Of a DNA stretch of 33,389 nt, positions 1 to 6,145 are shown piece after piece (within the stretch, counting starts at the first letter, position 1; each line of letters opens with the position of its first letter). The notes below the pieces were generated by a model. It was not told the DNA's origin, made no database searches, and saw only the letters and a list, made by a program, of their open reading frames with translations. The stretch comes from a virus. A program made the position numbers and the translations under genes. Location of the stretch: positions 1 through 33,389 of the IMG/VR virus record IMGVR_UViG_3300012006_000018. One strand, given 5' to 3'.

Positions 1-100
1 AAGGTTGCGTGATGTAACGCAGCTTGCAGACGCAGCAACATCCCTTGATGAACTCAAAGCATTGAAGGTGCAAGCATGACAAACAGAATTGAAGTAAATG
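1..100. repeat. Left copy of 100-bp terminal direct repeat
   Basis: Bases 1-100 match bases 33290-33389 in direct orientation with one mismatch, at the second-last base (t here, c at the right end). It lies in the end of one tail-module gene and the start of the next. Such an overlap is what a circular or circularly permuted genome gives on assembly, so the unit genome is about 33,289 bp. A true short packaged terminal repeat is possible but less likely, because the repeat sits inside coding sequence. Confidence 0.95.
2..79 (+). CDS. 3' end of small tail-module protein (duplicate of the gene at 33141-33368)
   Basis: These are the last 25 codons and the TGA stop of the 75-residue protein complete at 33141-33368; the fragment exists only because the circular genome was opened here. 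The reading frame starts at base 2. Its stop overlaps the ATG of the next gene (ATGA at 76-79), the usual coupling in this genome. Confidence 0.85.
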   Translation, partial: RLRDVTQLADAATSLDELKALKVQA

Positions 101-234
101 TGCAAACCGGCGTAGTGACTACGATTGAATACACCGCTGAAGAACAAGCTGCCCATGATGCTGCTGTCGCACAGCAAGAAGAAGATGCACTGGCGGCACA
201 ACAAGCACCCGCTGAACAAGGAACGCAACCATGA
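76..234 (+). CDS. Small acidic Ala/Gln/Glu-rich tail-module protein, 52 aa
   Basis: This is a 52-residue protein starting MTNRIEVNVQTG. The N-terminal part looks like a short beta strand (VQTGVVTTIEY); the rest is Ala/Gln/Glu-rich and probably helical (AEEQAAHDAAVAQQEEDAL). Proteins of this shape, with a short target sequence followed by an AEE...A helix, are common beside phage tail-fibre genes and are often called tail-assembly proteins, but I recognise no domain firmly. The ATG overlaps the stop of the upstream gene, and its own TGA overlaps the ATG of the fibre gene at 231, so the three are probably translationally coupled. A role in fibre assembly is inferred from position only. Confidence 0.7.
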   Translation: MTNRIEVNVQTGVVTTIEYTAEEQAAHDAAVAQQEEDALAAQQAPAEQGTQP

Positions 235-884
235 CAATGACGCTTGACGGTAGCTCGGGGACTACTTTTCCCGCTGGTGGTGTTGGCAACCCTACAAGTA
301 CGGTTGTCGGCATTTCCGATACTCAGACGCTGACTAACAAGACGCTGACTAGCCCGACTATCAGCAGTCCAACGATTAGCGGCACTCCGGTGATGAGCTC
401 AAGTGTGCTTACATTAGGAACTGCCCAAGCATCAACAAGCGGAACGAGCATAGACTTTACTAGCATTCCGTCATGGGTTAAACGAATAACTGTAATGTTT
501 AGCGGTGTAAGCACAAATGGAACTTCTGATTATTTAGTGCGAATTGGTTCGGGTTCAGTTGATGCAACTGGATATCTTGGCACTTCTTTACGATTGGTCA
601 GCGGTGCAACCGTTGCAGGTGTTAATTACACTACTGGTTTCGGCATCAACAATGGCACACAAACTGCCGCTTATGTTTCAAATGGTTTGATGACATTATC
701 GTTACTTAATTCATCGTCAAATTTGTGGGTAGCTTCCGGACTTTTTGCGGGTTCAGATTCTGCAACCAATACAACTAGCGCAGGAAGCAAAACTCTATCA
801 GGGGCAATTGATAGAGTAAGAATCACGACCGTAAATGGCACAGACACTTTTGACGCTGGCTCTATCAATATCCAGTATGAGTGA
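231..884 (+). CDS. Tail fibre / receptor-binding module, 217 aa (paralogue of 31636-32310)
   Basis: This virion-surface protein has a Ser/Thr/Gly-rich N-terminus with the fibre linker QTLTNKTLTSPTISSPTISG (about residues 31-51), a repeat style common in phage tail fibres. The C-terminal ~145 residues begin at TSIDFTSIPSWVKRITVMF and end in NGTDTFDAGSINIQYE. The same domain, with almost the same first and last strands, occurs in the 224-residue protein at 31636-32310, so the two are paralogues placed either side of the genome junction. The middle of the domain differs between copies, as expected if it contacts variable receptors. The start overlaps the previous stop; a second in-frame ATG lies two codons downstream and either could be used. 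No catalytic motif is visible. Confidence 0.85.
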   Translation: MTMTLDGSSGTTFPAGGVGNPTSTVVGISDTQTLTNKTLTSPTISSPTISGTPVMSSSVLTLGTAQASTSGTSIDFTSIPSWVKRITVMFSGVSTNGTSDYLVRIGSGSVDATGYLGTSLRLVSGATVAGVNYTTGFGINNGTQTAAYVSNGLMTLSLLNSSSNLWVASGLFAGSDSATNTTSAGSKTLSGAIDRVRITTVNGTDTFDAGSINIQYE

Positions 885-886
885 TT

Positions 887-1045
887 ATGGAAAATAATCT
901 CGAAGCAAAGTTCCTGACGCATGAAGCTGTTTGTGCTGAGCGTTGGAAAGAGACGATTCTTCGCATCAAGCGAATAGAGTCTATTGGCATCGCGTGTGCC
1001 GGTGCGATCATTCTTCTATTGCTGCACTTAGTGACTAAGTCATGA
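887..1045 (+). CDS. Small XhlA-like protein with C-terminal membrane anchor, 52 aa
   Basis: The protein has a polar, probably helical N-terminus (MENNLEAKFLTHEAVCAERW) and a hydrophobic segment near residues 34-49 (IGIACAGAIILLLLH), followed by a short charged tail. This N-cytoplasmic, C-membrane plan resembles the XhlA family that helps holins in lysis, and it lies at the head of a lysis cassette ending in holin and endolysin. The match is by architecture, not by conserved residues. Its TGA overlaps the next ATG (1042-1045), so it is coupled to the following membrane protein. Confidence 0.7.
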   Translation: MENNLEAKFLTHEAVCAERWKETILRIKRIESIGIACAGAIILLLLHLVTKS

Positions 1046-1311
1046 ACTGGCAAGACGTACTCAAAGCGATCATCCCGATAGTGGTGGCTGCACTAGCCTG
1101 GCTACTTGGACAAGTCTCGGAGTTTTCTACTAGACTGACTAAGATCGAAGGCTCGATGCCTGCTTTGATTACGCCAGCCGGTACGCCGACTGACAGCCCA
1201 ATCTCTGCTGAAGCGCGGCACAGGCTGAAAGAAGAAATTTACAAAGACATTCACGATTTGCAAGTTCGCGTTAAGTTAATGGAAGAAAGAGCGAGGATTT
1301 ATGCAAAATGA
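1042..1311 (+). CDS. Membrane-anchored lysis-cassette protein, 89 aa
   Basis: One hydrophobic segment is seen near residues 7-23 (LKAIIPIVVAALAWLLG), followed by a soluble part with a Pro/Thr-rich linker (PALITPAGTPTDSPIS) and a charged C-terminal helix (LKEEIYKDIHDLQVRVKLMEERA). Proteins of this design occur in lysis regions of many podo- and siphophages, but I know no assigned biochemical role. No ribosome-binding site is visible before the ATG, and translation is probably coupled to the gene before. It could be a holin partner or antiholin-like protein; this rests only on the membrane anchor and the neighbours. Confidence 0.75.
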   Translation: MNWQDVLKAIIPIVVAALAWLLGQVSEFSTRLTKIEGSMPALITPAGTPTDSPISAEARHRLKEEIYKDIHDLQVRVKLMEERARIYAK

Positions 1312-1841
1312 TCGACCCCATTACTATTGGAGCAGCGTTTGCGGTAGCGAAAGGGGCTGTAGCCGGGGTTAAGCAAGCGATTGAACTTGGCCATGAAATC
1401 AAGGACTGTTATGAGGACTTGCAAAAGTTTTTTCACAGTCAAGGCGAGATTGAAAAGGCGGCGAAAGCCGTTGAAGTAGCAAAGGCTCAACCCAAACCGG
1501 AAGACCCGAAAGAAGCGGCAGCGCAAGAGTCAATACTGTCGCAAGCCTTCACCATAGTGATGGCTCGCAAGCAAGCCAAAGAGTTTGAAATTCAGCTCCG
1601 CGATCTTTTTGCAATGAAAGGGGAGCTTTCGCTCTATACAGAGCTTTGCCAAGAACGTGACCGCCTGTCCGGTGAACAAGACGAATCAAACAGAGAGAAA
1701 ATTCGCAAGGTTAGGTTAGAGCGAGATCGTGCTGCTAGAAAACGCGAAGAGTTAGAGCAAGTGCTTTCCGTGGCGGGCATTGTAATTTTTGTGTTAATTG
1801 GCGCGGTGTTGTTGTACGTTGCCATAACTTCTAGGGGCTGA
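1308..1841 (+). CDS. Hypothetical coiled-coil protein with C-terminal TM segment, 177 aa
   Basis: The N-terminus is mildly hydrophobic and Ala/Gly-rich (MIDPITIGAAFAVAKGAVAG). The middle is highly charged and helical, including LSGEQDESNREKIRKVRLER. A clear transmembrane segment lies at about residues 153-172 (SVAGIVIFVLIGAVLLYVAI), leaving a very short tail. I do not recognise the family. The tail-anchored layout inside the lysis cassette suggests a membrane role such as a spanin-like or holin-modulating function, but no lipobox or signal peptide supports a spanin call. It starts by ATGA overlap with the upstream gene. Confidence 0.75.
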   Translation: MIDPITIGAAFAVAKGAVAGVKQAIELGHEIKDCYEDLQKFFHSQGEIEKAAKAVEVAKAQPKPEDPKEAAAQESILSQAFTIVMARKQAKEFEIQLRDLFAMKGELSLYTELCQERDRLSGEQDESNREKIRKVRLERDRAARKREELEQVLSVAGIVIFVLIGAVLLYVAITSRG

Positions 1842-1842
1842 A

Positions 1843-2367
1843 ATGCTATCTCTTATCTCAAGTTCGCTTTCGTTCCTGATGGGCGGGTTGCCGTCGATTC
1901 TGTCGTTCTTCCAAGACCGCGCCGACAAGAAACACGAACTTGCTTTAGCGCAAATGCAGATTGAGCGGGAACTGGAACTTAGGAAAGCCGGTTTTGAGAT
2001 TGAGAAACAGATTGAGGAAATCAAGACCGAGCAGATCAGGGTGCAGACGCAAAGCCGGACTGAGGAATTGGCCGTCCAGTCGCAGCAGATAGCCGTAACC
2101 GAAAAGGTGGCGCTGTTACAGCACGATACCGACAGCGCAAGGGGTGCTAGTCAATGGGTGGTCAATGCACGCGCTATGGTGCGTCCTGGCATCGCCTATG
2201 GGATGTTCCTGCTGCTGGTGTTCGTGGATGTGTTTGGCTTCCTGTATGCCTTTAAAACAGGCGTGGCGTTTGATGTGGCGCTGAATAACTTGTGGGACGA
2301 TGATTCGCAGATCATTTTCTCGTCAATTATTGCTTTCTACTTCGGCGGCCAGGCATTCAAGAAATGA
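1843..2367 (+). CDS. Putative 3-TM holin, 174 aa
   Basis: The layout resembles the 3-TM holin family described for gene-transfer-agent release and many phages. There is a hydrophobic N-terminus (LISSSLSFLMGGLPSILSFF), a long charged coiled coil (about residues 28-90) and two hydrophobic segments (VRPGIAYGMFLLLVFVDVFG near 118-137 and IIFSSIIAFYFGGQAF near 156-171). Holins form the inner-membrane lesion that releases the endolysin. Its last codons overlap the endolysin ATG (2364), the classic holin-endolysin arrangement, and GGGG precedes the start. The family call is from architecture and context. Confidence 0.82.
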   Translation: MLSLISSSLSFLMGGLPSILSFFQDRADKKHELALAQMQIERELELRKAGFEIEKQIEEIKTEQIRVQTQSRTEELAVQSQQIAVTEKVALLQHDTDSARGASQWVVNARAMVRPGIAYGMFLLLVFVDVFGFLYAFKTGVAFDVALNNLWDDDSQIIFSSIIAFYFGGQAFKK

Positions 2368-2837
2368 AAGTCTCGCCGCTGTGCATCAAGATGATTGCAC
2401 ACCATGAGGGCGTGCGTTACAAACCTTACCGATGCCCTGCAAACTTGTGGACGGTTGGGGTAGGCCATGTCATGTATCCCGATCATGCAAAGCTGACAAT
2501 GGCTGACCGGCTGAAAGTAGACTTACATCCCGACGACAATCGGGTGTGGAGCAAGGAGGAAGTGGATGCAATTCTTGCAAGCGATCTTGAACGATTTGAG
2601 CGTGGCGTTACCCAGTATTGCGGCGAGCTTACCCAGTCTAAATTTGATGCTCTTGTCTGCTTTGCTTTCAATCTTGGTTTGGGAACACTACAGCGCAGCA
2701 CCCTCCGTCAGAAGGTTTTGCGGAGGGATTATGAAGCGGCTGCGGCTGAATTCATGAAGTTCACCAAGGCAGGGGGTAAAGTCCTACCAGGATTGGTCAA
2801 GCGTCGAACTGACGAAGCGCGGCTTTTTTGTGCATGA
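2364..2837 (+). CDS. GH24 endolysin (lysozyme), 157 aa
   Basis: This is a muramidase of the T4/P21 lysozyme family that cuts peptidoglycan after holin release. The family catalytic spacing is visible: E15 in HHEGVRY, then C24 where T4 lysozyme has Asp20, then T30 in WTVGVGH, i.e. E-8-C-5-T. Typical later motifs follow: LTQSKFDALVCFAFNLG and a C-terminal GLVKRRTDEARLF, which closes the domain. There is no cleavable signal peptide or N-terminal SAR anchor, so export should depend on the holin. The 3' end overlaps the convergent zinc-protein gene (2797-2967) by 41 bp. Length fits the family. Confidence 0.95.
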   Translation: MKVSPLCIKMIAHHEGVRYKPYRCPANLWTVGVGHVMYPDHAKLTMADRLKVDLHPDDNRVWSKEEVDAILASDLERFERGVTQYCGELTQSKFDALVCFAFNLGLGTLQRSTLRQKVLRRDYEAAAAEFMKFTKAGGKVLPGLVKRRTDEARLFCA

Positions 2838-2967
2838 TCCAGCGGTATTGCTGTTCACTCATTTCCCGCTGTTCAGTCTCAGGGCAGGTCTTAACCTTGC
2901 ACCACATGACCCTATCGCCCGCCTTGAAAGCCACATCACAAACTTTGCAACGTTCATAGTTTTCCAT
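2797..2967 (-). CDS. Small Cys-rich (zinc-ribbon-like) protein, 56 aa
   Basis: This is the last gene of the leftward operon. It contains four cysteines in a ribbon-like order: CKVC near residues 7-10, then C23 and C28 (MWCKVKTC), typical of a structural zinc site. The C-terminus is basic (HKKAALRQF). An AAAGGG ribosome site lies just before the ATG. It overlaps the upstream gene by 14 nt and converges on the endolysin gene with a 41-bp overlap, leaving no room for an ordinary bidirectional terminator. Function unknown; such minis often bind nucleic acid or host proteins. Confidence 0.65.
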   Translation of the reverse strand: MENYERCKVCDVAFKAGDRVMWCKVKTCPETEQREMSEQQYRWIMHKKAALRQFDA

Positions 2968-3133
2968 CGGTTTCCCTTTTGCGTTTGTAGAGATCGACTT
3001 TCAATTCCGAAACCGCCACCAACAGATCATTGGTAAGCGCGTCGGCTTTCCACCATTGCTGAGACAATGCAGCGGTGTGGATAGCTTTGCGAATCCTGTC
3101 CACCTCAAGGATGCTTTCTGAGTAATCTTTCAT
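2954..3133 (-). CDS. Small helical hypothetical protein, 59 aa
   Basis: This is a charged, probably helical protein (MKDYSESILEVDRIRKAIHT) with a lysine-rich end. A longer reading frame runs 18 nt further upstream, but the ATG at 3133 overlaps the previous gene's stop (ATGA) and is the likely start in this tightly coupled operon. No family is recognised. It lies between a small membrane protein and a zinc-ribbon protein in the distal part of the leftward early transcript. Confidence 0.65.
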   Translation of the reverse strand: MKDYSESILEVDRIRKAIHTAALSQQWWKADALTNDLLVAVSELKVDLYKRKRETDGKL

Positions 3134-3306
3134 AGAAACTGTCCAATCCAAGTTAAAGCACCAATAATCGCAATCCCGACTCCCATCATCATTATGGCTG
3201 CACAGGCATCCTCAAGCCACAAGCGTTTGTCGTTGATAGGATCAGCAAACATCACGAACACGCCAAACGATACTGCAACCATAAATAATCCGCCAAAAAA
3301 GATCAT
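3130..3306 (-). CDS. Small two-TM membrane protein, 58 aa
   Basis: Two hydrophobic stretches are visible: residues 2-20 (IFFGGLFMVAVSFGVFVMF) and about 36-54 (AAIMMMGVGIAIIGALTWI), joined by a short charged loop (DPINDKRLWLED). An AAGGGG ribosome site lies at a good distance before the ATG, and both ends overlap neighbours by ATGA. In a phage early operon such a protein could act in superinfection exclusion or membrane takeover, but nothing in the sequence specifies this. Confidence 0.7.
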   Translation of the reverse strand: MIFFGGLFMVAVSFGVFVMFADPINDKRLWLEDACAAIMMMGVGIAIIGALTWIGQFL

Positions 3307-3476
3307 GTTTTCCCCTTGTGATAGTTTTCACGGCACAGCACGCGGTGACACTCTTTGCACCAAGACGAGAGCGTCCCGTATTTTGTCAAATTGAATTGGT
3401 CTGATTCCTTGATTGTCTTGCACTTGGAGCATTGCGCTGGATGCCCCTCCAGCCTCCATCGTCGCGGTTGACCCAT
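3303..3476 (-). CDS. Treble-clef/zinc-finger-like mini protein, 57 aa
   Basis: Four cysteines form two CxxC knuckles: CSKC (16-19) and CKEC (40-43), separated by about 20 residues ending in LTKYGTLSSW, then HRVLCRENYHKGKT. This CxxC-(~20)-WCKxC pattern is well known at the N-terminus of phage endonuclease-VII/HNH-type proteins, here without the nuclease part. The start ATG follows an in-frame TAG two codons upstream, and the TGA overlaps the next ATG. It overlaps the 3' part of the winged-helix gene (3328-3738) by 149 nt in another frame, which is unusual. Because the motif is so characteristic I take this frame as genuinely coding. Confidence 0.75.
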   Translation of the reverse strand: MGQPRRWRLEGHPAQCSKCKTIKESDQFNLTKYGTLSSWCKECHRVLCRENYHKGKT

Positions 3477-3738
3477 TTTCTAGTTCCCTGATTAGTTTGT
3501 GATTGAGCCGCCACAGCATATGCTTCGTCCGTGTTTTGCCGTTGTATTGCAATCGCAACCCCATGCGAAACACTAAGCCATCCTTTGCCATGCCGTTGAG
3601 GTAACTACCAATCGTTCCCACATCCTCATTCAAGACTGCGGCTATGTTGAAGCCGGTCATTTCAAGGTCGCGGGTTAAGACTTCACGCATGGCAGCAATG
3701 ATCTGACGGGCGCGGGGTTTCAGAGCTTGGGCAGGCAC
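3328..3738 (-). CDS. Winged-helix-like protein, up to 136 aa
   Basis: The first ~90 residues look like a winged helix: a recognition-like section GFNIAAVLNEDVGTIGSYLN is followed by a basic beta wing (GLRLQYNGKTRTKHMLWRLN). The start is GTG, overlapping the end of the lipoprotein gene by 19 nt; an internal ATG is an alternative. After about residue 88 the sequence becomes Ala/Gly/Gln-rich and overlaps the zinc mini protein in another frame. The natural C-terminus may thus be shorter, or an indel may have removed a stop. Likely a DNA-binding protein of the early operon; target unknown. Confidence 0.6.
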   Translation of the reverse strand: MPAQALKPRARQIIAAMREVLTRDLEMTGFNIAAVLNEDVGTIGSYLNGMAKDGLVFRMGLRLQYNGKTRTKHMLWRLNHKLIRELENGSTATMEAGGASSAMLQVQDNQGIRPIQFDKIRDALVLVQRVSPRAVP

Positions 3739-3983
3739 GTTACATCCACCACGCTAGGCACTAACTGATTATTGACCTTGCGTTTAGTGCTGATGACTAC
3801 GGGGCGCATACCGGCTTTCTCGCATTCGCCAATCCCGTTGATGACTTCCAGCCTGGACAATGGTGGGACTTCCTTTTCCACCTGTAGGCTAGACACGGCT
3901 TCGGGGACTACGGTGCTGGCGGTCGGTTGTAATGATGCACAGCCGGTAAGGATGATGACTGCAAAGCAAAGTAATGTTTTCAT
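3720..3983 (-). CDS. Putative lipoprotein, 87 aa
   Basis: There is a clear lipoprotein signal: basic start MKTL, hydrophobic core LLCFAVIIL and lipobox LTGC with Cys15, followed by ASLQPTAS. The mature part is about 72 residues, with C53 and C83 that might form a disulfide, and no transmembrane segment. It lies in the leftward early operon rather than the lysis cassette, which argues against an Rz1-type outer spanin and for surface exclusion or envelope modification; this is inference. Stop and start overlap both neighbours. Confidence 0.75.
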   Translation of the reverse strand: MKTLLCFAVIILTGCASLQPTASTVVPEAVSSLQVEKEVPPLSRLEVINGIGECEKAGMRPVVISTKRKVNNQLVPSVVDVTCLPKL

Positions 3984-4243
3984 TTTGCCACCTGTATCAA
4001 GGTTTCGCCCTGCTGTTGACGAGCGCGGTTAAAGATCACGGTAATGTCGGTATGTGAGGCTTTGGTAGGCGTGAAATGCCCGTCGAGGATGTAGAGATTT
4101 CGTTCCCGCAGGTACTTGATGCACTCTTTCCGCCGTTCATCGTATCGACGCGGATCGTGTGGCTTCCAATTGTCAACAGGGATCAAATCAGGCTGCAATG
4201 CGTCATAAGTCATCATCCAGTTAATTGCATCAGCTATTCTCAT
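3980..4243 (-). CDS. Hypothetical protein, 87 aa
   Basis: This basic, mixed alpha/beta protein starts MRIADAINWMMTYDALQ and contains a WKPHDPRRYDERRKECIKYL segment. Two ATGs are available. GGAGG touches the first (4249) directly but sits six bases before the second (4243), so the second is the likely start. The family is unknown. It overlaps its upstream neighbour by 14 nt and its TGA overlaps the lipoprotein ATG. Confidence 0.7.
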   Translation of the reverse strand: MRIADAINWMMTYDALQPDLIPVDNWKPHDPRRYDERRKECIKYLRERNLYILDGHFTPTKASHTDITVIFNRARQQQGETLIQVAK

Positions 4244-4607
4244 CGTCATCCTCCGGTAAGAACCTGCGTCGAGCAGGGTTGTTTTGCCAAAAGTAAAGAT
4301 TGAACCGAAAACTGCGGCGCTGCTCTGCGGTGATGGTGTTGGTGAAATAGTTTTGTGATTCGTCCCACATGGCTTTTATTAGTTGTTTCTTGAATCGCTC
4401 GCCTTCCATGCCAATCATTTCGACATAGTGCTGTGCGCTTTCCATTAGAAACATCATTGCGTCGATGGCTTTGTCTTGAGATACATCGACTTTGTGCCGT
4501 TCCTGGCTTTTGCGTTTCACAGGCTTTAGACACGCATCAAGCACCGCAAGACTTACAACATTCGCAAGCAACTGTGTGCAAGCAATAGTTTGCGCTTGTT
4601 CATCCAT
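4230..4607 (-). CDS. Hypothetical protein, 125 aa
   Basis: This is a mainly helical soluble protein with a hydrophobic N-terminal helix (ACTQLLANVVSLAVLDACL), a Met-rich central helix (AMMFLMESAQHYVEMIGM), an aromatic stretch (RFNLYFWQNNPARRRF) and an acidic end (PEDDDENS). An AAGGGG ribosome site precedes the ATG. I do not recognise the family. It lies directly downstream of the recombination genes in the leftward operon, so a role in early DNA metabolism is possible. Confidence 0.7.
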   Translation of the reverse strand: MDEQAQTIACTQLLANVVSLAVLDACLKPVKRKSQERHKVDVSQDKAIDAMMFLMESAQHYVEMIGMEGERFKKQLIKAMWDESQNYFTNTITAEQRRSFRFNLYFWQNNPARRRFLPEDDDENS

Positions 4608-4621
4608 AATTTCCCCTTAAG

Positions 4622-4876
4622 CTAGAAAGGAATCGAATCTTCCATGTCGGACAAATCGCCGGGATCAGCCTTTTTCTTTTTGGGCTGGTCTTTGTTCTTG
4701 TGTTGCATACTGCACGACATGAACTTGCCTTTTGCGCCTTCACGAATCCACGCTGATACCCATACAGGCTCGCCGTTCATGTCCAAACCATCGCCTCGAT
4801 AATCGGGGTGATTGTCTGCCTCTTTCTTCAAGTTCTTGAACAGCGTGAAACTGCCAGGTTTCGGTATGTAAGCCAT
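4622..4876 (-). CDS. Small ssDNA-binding-like protein with SSB-type acidic tip, 84 aa
   Basis: The body (MAYIPKPGSFTLFKN, then HPDYRGDGLDMNGEPVWVSA and GKFMSCSMQHK) reads as a small beta-barrel similar in layout to DUF736-type proteins. A basic linker (KDQPKKKKADPGD) leads to the C-terminus DLSDMEDSIPF. The last residues copy the bacterial SSB tip (acidic run plus IPF), which recruits recombination and repair proteins. Beside an exonuclease and an ERF annealing protein, it probably acts as the phage single-strand-binding or recruiter protein. The fold is inferred; the tip is directly visible. AAGGA precedes the start. Confidence 0.7.
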   Translation of the reverse strand: MAYIPKPGSFTLFKNLKKEADNHPDYRGDGLDMNGEPVWVSAWIREGAKGKFMSCSMQHKNKDQPKKKKADPGDLSDMEDSIPF

Positions 4877-5490
4877 TATTTTTTCCTTATGTTGTCAATC
4901 ATTTCATCTACTTCGGACAGGAACTGCGTTACTGCTGTTTCGATTTCCTCGATGCGCTTGTCATCGCGGTCGAACCTATGCACAAACAATTGCAAATCTT
5001 CGGGTAAGCGCGGATCGTAGGATACAAAGTCGCACCATTCCCGCCCCGTGCAAGCCATTTGCCACAACATTTGATTTTCGTACTGTCGAGGCTGTTTCTT
5101 GTCTATCAACGTTTGCAAGTGCGTAGCGGTCTTAGGGCACTTGATTTCCACTAAGCCATTGATAGACACCAAGCCATCAGGTGAAGCTGCGCCGCGCTCA
5201 ATCGTCGGATGCAGCACGATTCCGATTTCGTCCACCGTCCAATCGCAAGCGAGTTCATACTCAGCGCGGGCAAACTTTTCTTGCTCCGTTCCCCATTGCA
5301 TTGCAGCATTGGTAAAACCGGATTCCTGCGGTTGACCCGTCAGAATCTCAGCCACGATTTGCGCCCGGTAGTCCCGATAGGCTGCGGTACTCTTAGCCGC
5401 CATTACATCGTTGATCCGACTAGCCGTGACCTTGCCAGCGCGGGCAGCTAACCATTCCGGCGTGCCTTGCTCCATTGACAAAACTTTCAT
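4876..5490 (-). CDS. YqaJ-type (lambda-exonuclease-like) recombination nuclease, 204 aa
   Basis: The N-terminus MEQGTPEWLAARAGKVTASR is the hallmark of the YqaJ/lambda-exonuclease family, in the restriction-endonuclease fold. The active-site pattern is seen: E in QWGTEQEKFARAEYE, then SPDGLV with the catalytic Asp and VEIKCPKTATHL (E-x-K). A C-terminal helical part (DDKRIEEIETAVTQFLSEVDE) follows. The enzyme should resect double-stranded ends 5'-3' and pass single strands to the ERF annealing protein encoded immediately upstream, whose stop overlaps its start. Length fits the family. GGAGG before the ATG supports the start. Confidence 0.93.
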   Translation of the reverse strand: MKVLSMEQGTPEWLAARAGKVTASRINDVMAAKSTAAYRDYRAQIVAEILTGQPQESGFTNAAMQWGTEQEKFARAEYELACDWTVDEIGIVLHPTIERGAASPDGLVSINGLVEIKCPKTATHLQTLIDKKQPRQYENQMLWQMACTGREWCDFVSYDPRLPEDLQLFVHRFDRDDKRIEEIETAVTQFLSEVDEMIDNIRKK

Positions 5491-6074
5491 GCTTCCTCCA
5501 TTGCCGACTTGCGGGCATTCTTGGCAGCGACAATAGCTGTCATGGCTTCGTTGTCGTTAACTTCCTTGGCGGCTTTATAGGCGACCGTATAAGCCGTTTT
5601 CAGCGCGTCCTGTGTCGTAACTGCGGCGATAGCGTCCAAGTGCGTGTTAAGCGTTTCTAAGCGTTTCTGAGGGGCATTCTTACCGCTTGCCGCATTGCCG
5701 TCATCGTCCTCGGGGGCGACACCGCAGGCAGCGGCAAGGCTGTACCGGCGGGCATACGTCAAAGCACTACCGTAGCCTTGGGCATCAGCCTTGCTGACCG
5801 GCAAGTTAAGCACCCCACAGGACAACCACTCACCGGAGGCGTGGAGCAGGATTGTTTCGACGCGCACTTCATCCTTGTCGGATGGCTCGACCCGCTGAAT
5901 GTAGCTCAACCCGCATTGACCAAAGGCAGGACGAATGGCTTCGACCACCGAGGACAGGTCGGCATACTTAGATTTGAAGAAAGGATTGTTACTATCCTTG
6001 ATTGCGCCTTTGATGTTCATTTGCGCCATTGCCAGCGCGGTCGCAAGATTTGCAATGGATTCGGATTTGTTCAT
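5487..6074 (-). CDS. erf: ERF-family single-strand annealing protein, 195 aa
   Basis: The sequence shows ERF-family motifs: SIANLATALAMAQMNIKGAI, then NPFFKSKYADLSSVVEAIRP, where FFKSKYADL is the signature, CGLSYIQ, and GYGSALTYARRYSLAAACGVAPEDDDGNAA. These proteins form rings that anneal complementary single strands, as P22 Erf does, and help circularise or recombine phage DNA. Together with the YqaJ nuclease it forms a two-component recombinase. The C-terminal ~70 residues are Ala/Lys-rich and probably helical. Both gene ends overlap neighbours by four bases. Confidence 0.93.
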   Translation of the reverse strand: MNKSESIANLATALAMAQMNIKGAIKDSNNPFFKSKYADLSSVVEAIRPAFGQCGLSYIQRVEPSDKDEVRVETILLHASGEWLSCGVLNLPVSKADAQGYGSALTYARRYSLAAACGVAPEDDDGNAASGKNAPQKRLETLNTHLDAIAAVTTQDALKTAYTVAYKAAKEVNDNEAMTAIVAAKNARKSAMEEA

Positions 6075-6145
6075 GCCAGTACCCCCGTGACGATCAGTAA
6101 AAAAATGATTGTGAAGCCGATGGCTACCGCGCGGTCGCCGTTCAT
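6071..6145 (-). CDS. Tiny membrane protein, 24 aa
   Basis: This very short frame starts MNGDRAVAIGF and ends with the hydrophobic run TIIFLLIVTGVLA, i.e. one membrane span with a short charged N-terminus. Its ATG overlaps the upstream TGA and its TGA overlaps the ERF start, the same coupling as bona fide genes in this operon. A longer frame extends upstream to 6283 but lacks these junction features. Function unknown. Confidence 0.5.
   Translation of the reverse strand: MNGDRAVAIGFTIIFLLIVTGVLA

Noticed and set aside
3720-3983. Outer spanin (Rz1)
   Set aside because: It has a lipobox but lies in the early leftward operon away from holin and endolysin, has no Rz partner and lacks the Pro-rich Rz1 style.
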